In this document: positions 6,340-6,663 of the stretch, piece by piece
Position numbering within the stretch: the first letter of the stretch is position 1
How the letters are laid out: every line of letters starts with the position of its first letter
DNA from: Vulcanimicrobiota bacterium
GTDB taxonomy: Bacteria; Vulcanimicrobiota; Vulcanimicrobiia; Vulcanimicrobiales; Vulcanimicrobiaceae
Length of the DNA: 6,663 nucleotides
NCBI GenBank assembly: GCA_013289785.1
Contig: JABCZE010000092.1
Span: 1 to 6,663 of the forward strand
Direction of reading: 5' to 3'
Notes under the pieces: model-generated
The model's input: the letters and a program-made list of their open reading frames with translations, nothing else
What the model was told of the DNA's origin: nothing
Database searches by the model: none
Translations under genes and position numbers: made by a program

Positions 6340-6663
6340 GCGGAACTTCGCAAGCATTTCCGCTTTGAAGCGGCGCATGCGCTTCCGTATCATGAGGGGA
6401 AATGCAAGCGCATGCACGGGCATTCATACCGTCTGGAAGTCGCGATTCGTGGCCCATTGCAGACGCAAGGGCCGGCCAGCGGTATGGTTGAGGATTTCGA
6501 GACGATCGAGGGCATCGTCGAGCAGCGCGTCATCGGCCGGCTCGACCATCAAACGCTCAACGACATCGTTGAGAACCCCACCGCCGAAAACGTGCTGCTC
6601 TGGATCTGGCAACAACTGGATGGCCACCTACGCGGCTTCGAAGAGGCCGTGCTCTGGGAGACT
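6340..6663 (+). CDS. queD: 6-carboxytetrahydropterin / 6-pyruvoyl-tetrahydropterin synthase homologue (start unclear, runs off right edge)
   Basis: The 108 in-frame codons after the E2 stop encode nearly a whole QueD-type protein. QueD turns dihydroneopterin triphosphate into 6-carboxytetrahydropterin, the second step to queuosine and other 7-deazapurines; relatives make 6-pyruvoyl-tetrahydropterin. Counting from the first codon after the stop, zinc ligands are His13 (FEAAH), His26 and His28 (HGH). The catalytic Cys is Cys22 in GKCKRMHGH, the Asp-His pair is 69-70 in RLDHQTLND, and the final Glu is 107 in W-E-T. The N-P-T-A-E-N block is at 79-84. Escherichia coli QueD, as I recall it, has the same order and closely similar wording. 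Odd: between the TAA at 6337-6339 and the conserved HFRFEAAH there is no ATG, GTG or TTG. The given left boundary is only the first in-frame codon after that stop. A non-canonical start, a sequencing error or real damage to the start are all possible. Confidence 0.8.

Noticed and set aside
5605..6423. Long minus-strand open frame opposite E2
   Set aside because: Same reason: the plus strand encodes the E2 catalytic domain with all motifs.
6412..6663. ATG at 6412 as the start of the QueD gene
   Set aside because: It would remove the FEAAH zinc ligand and the catalytic Cys, and no ribosome site is placed for it.

Overview
This GC-rich window (roughly 60% by eye) comes from a bacterial chromosome with dense gene packing, Shine-Dalgarno-led translation and frequent GTG starts. 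Protein style suggests a poorly characterised high-GC phylum. Candidatus Eremiobacterota (WPS-2) is my best guess, but this is an impression from memory and not something the sequence proves. I see no phage, insertion sequence, CRISPR array, tRNA or rRNA, and no stretch over 300 bases without a gene.

Layout. Minus strand, left part: the first 97 codons of an M20D-type amidohydrolase/peptidase (1-291, running off the left edge). Upstream of it on the same strand, 66 bases away, is a 510-residue secreted protein with an N-terminal LolA-like region and two retropepsin-like aspartic protease domains (358-1890). A 78-base divergent gap (1891-1968) separates this pair from a plus-strand operon that fills the rest of the window.

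The plus-strand operon encodes a branched-chain-type 2-oxo acid dehydrogenase complex. It holds two tandem, colinear E1-alpha paralogues (1969-2970 and 2991-4019, about two thirds identical by hand count), one E1-beta (4007-5014) and a lipoylated E2 acyltransferase (5017-6339). Spacing is tight: about 20 bases, a 13-base overlap, then 2 bases. E1-alpha and E1-beta decarboxylate a 2-oxo acid with thiamine diphosphate, and E2 passes the acyl group to CoA through its lipoyl lysine. E3 (dihydrolipoyl dehydrogenase) is not in the window and must be encoded elsewhere. The last gene, immediately after E2, is a QueD/6-pyruvoyl-tetrahydropterin synthase homologue cut by the right edge.

Main points for a second look: the duplicated E1-alpha with a single E1-beta; the QueD reading frame, which has all its active-site residues and a strong ribosome binding site but no canonical start codon and continues in the same frame as the E2 stop; and the aspartic protease, whose second catalytic motif reads D-L-G. 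None of these amounts to a clearly new system; the window is mostly ordinary metabolism.
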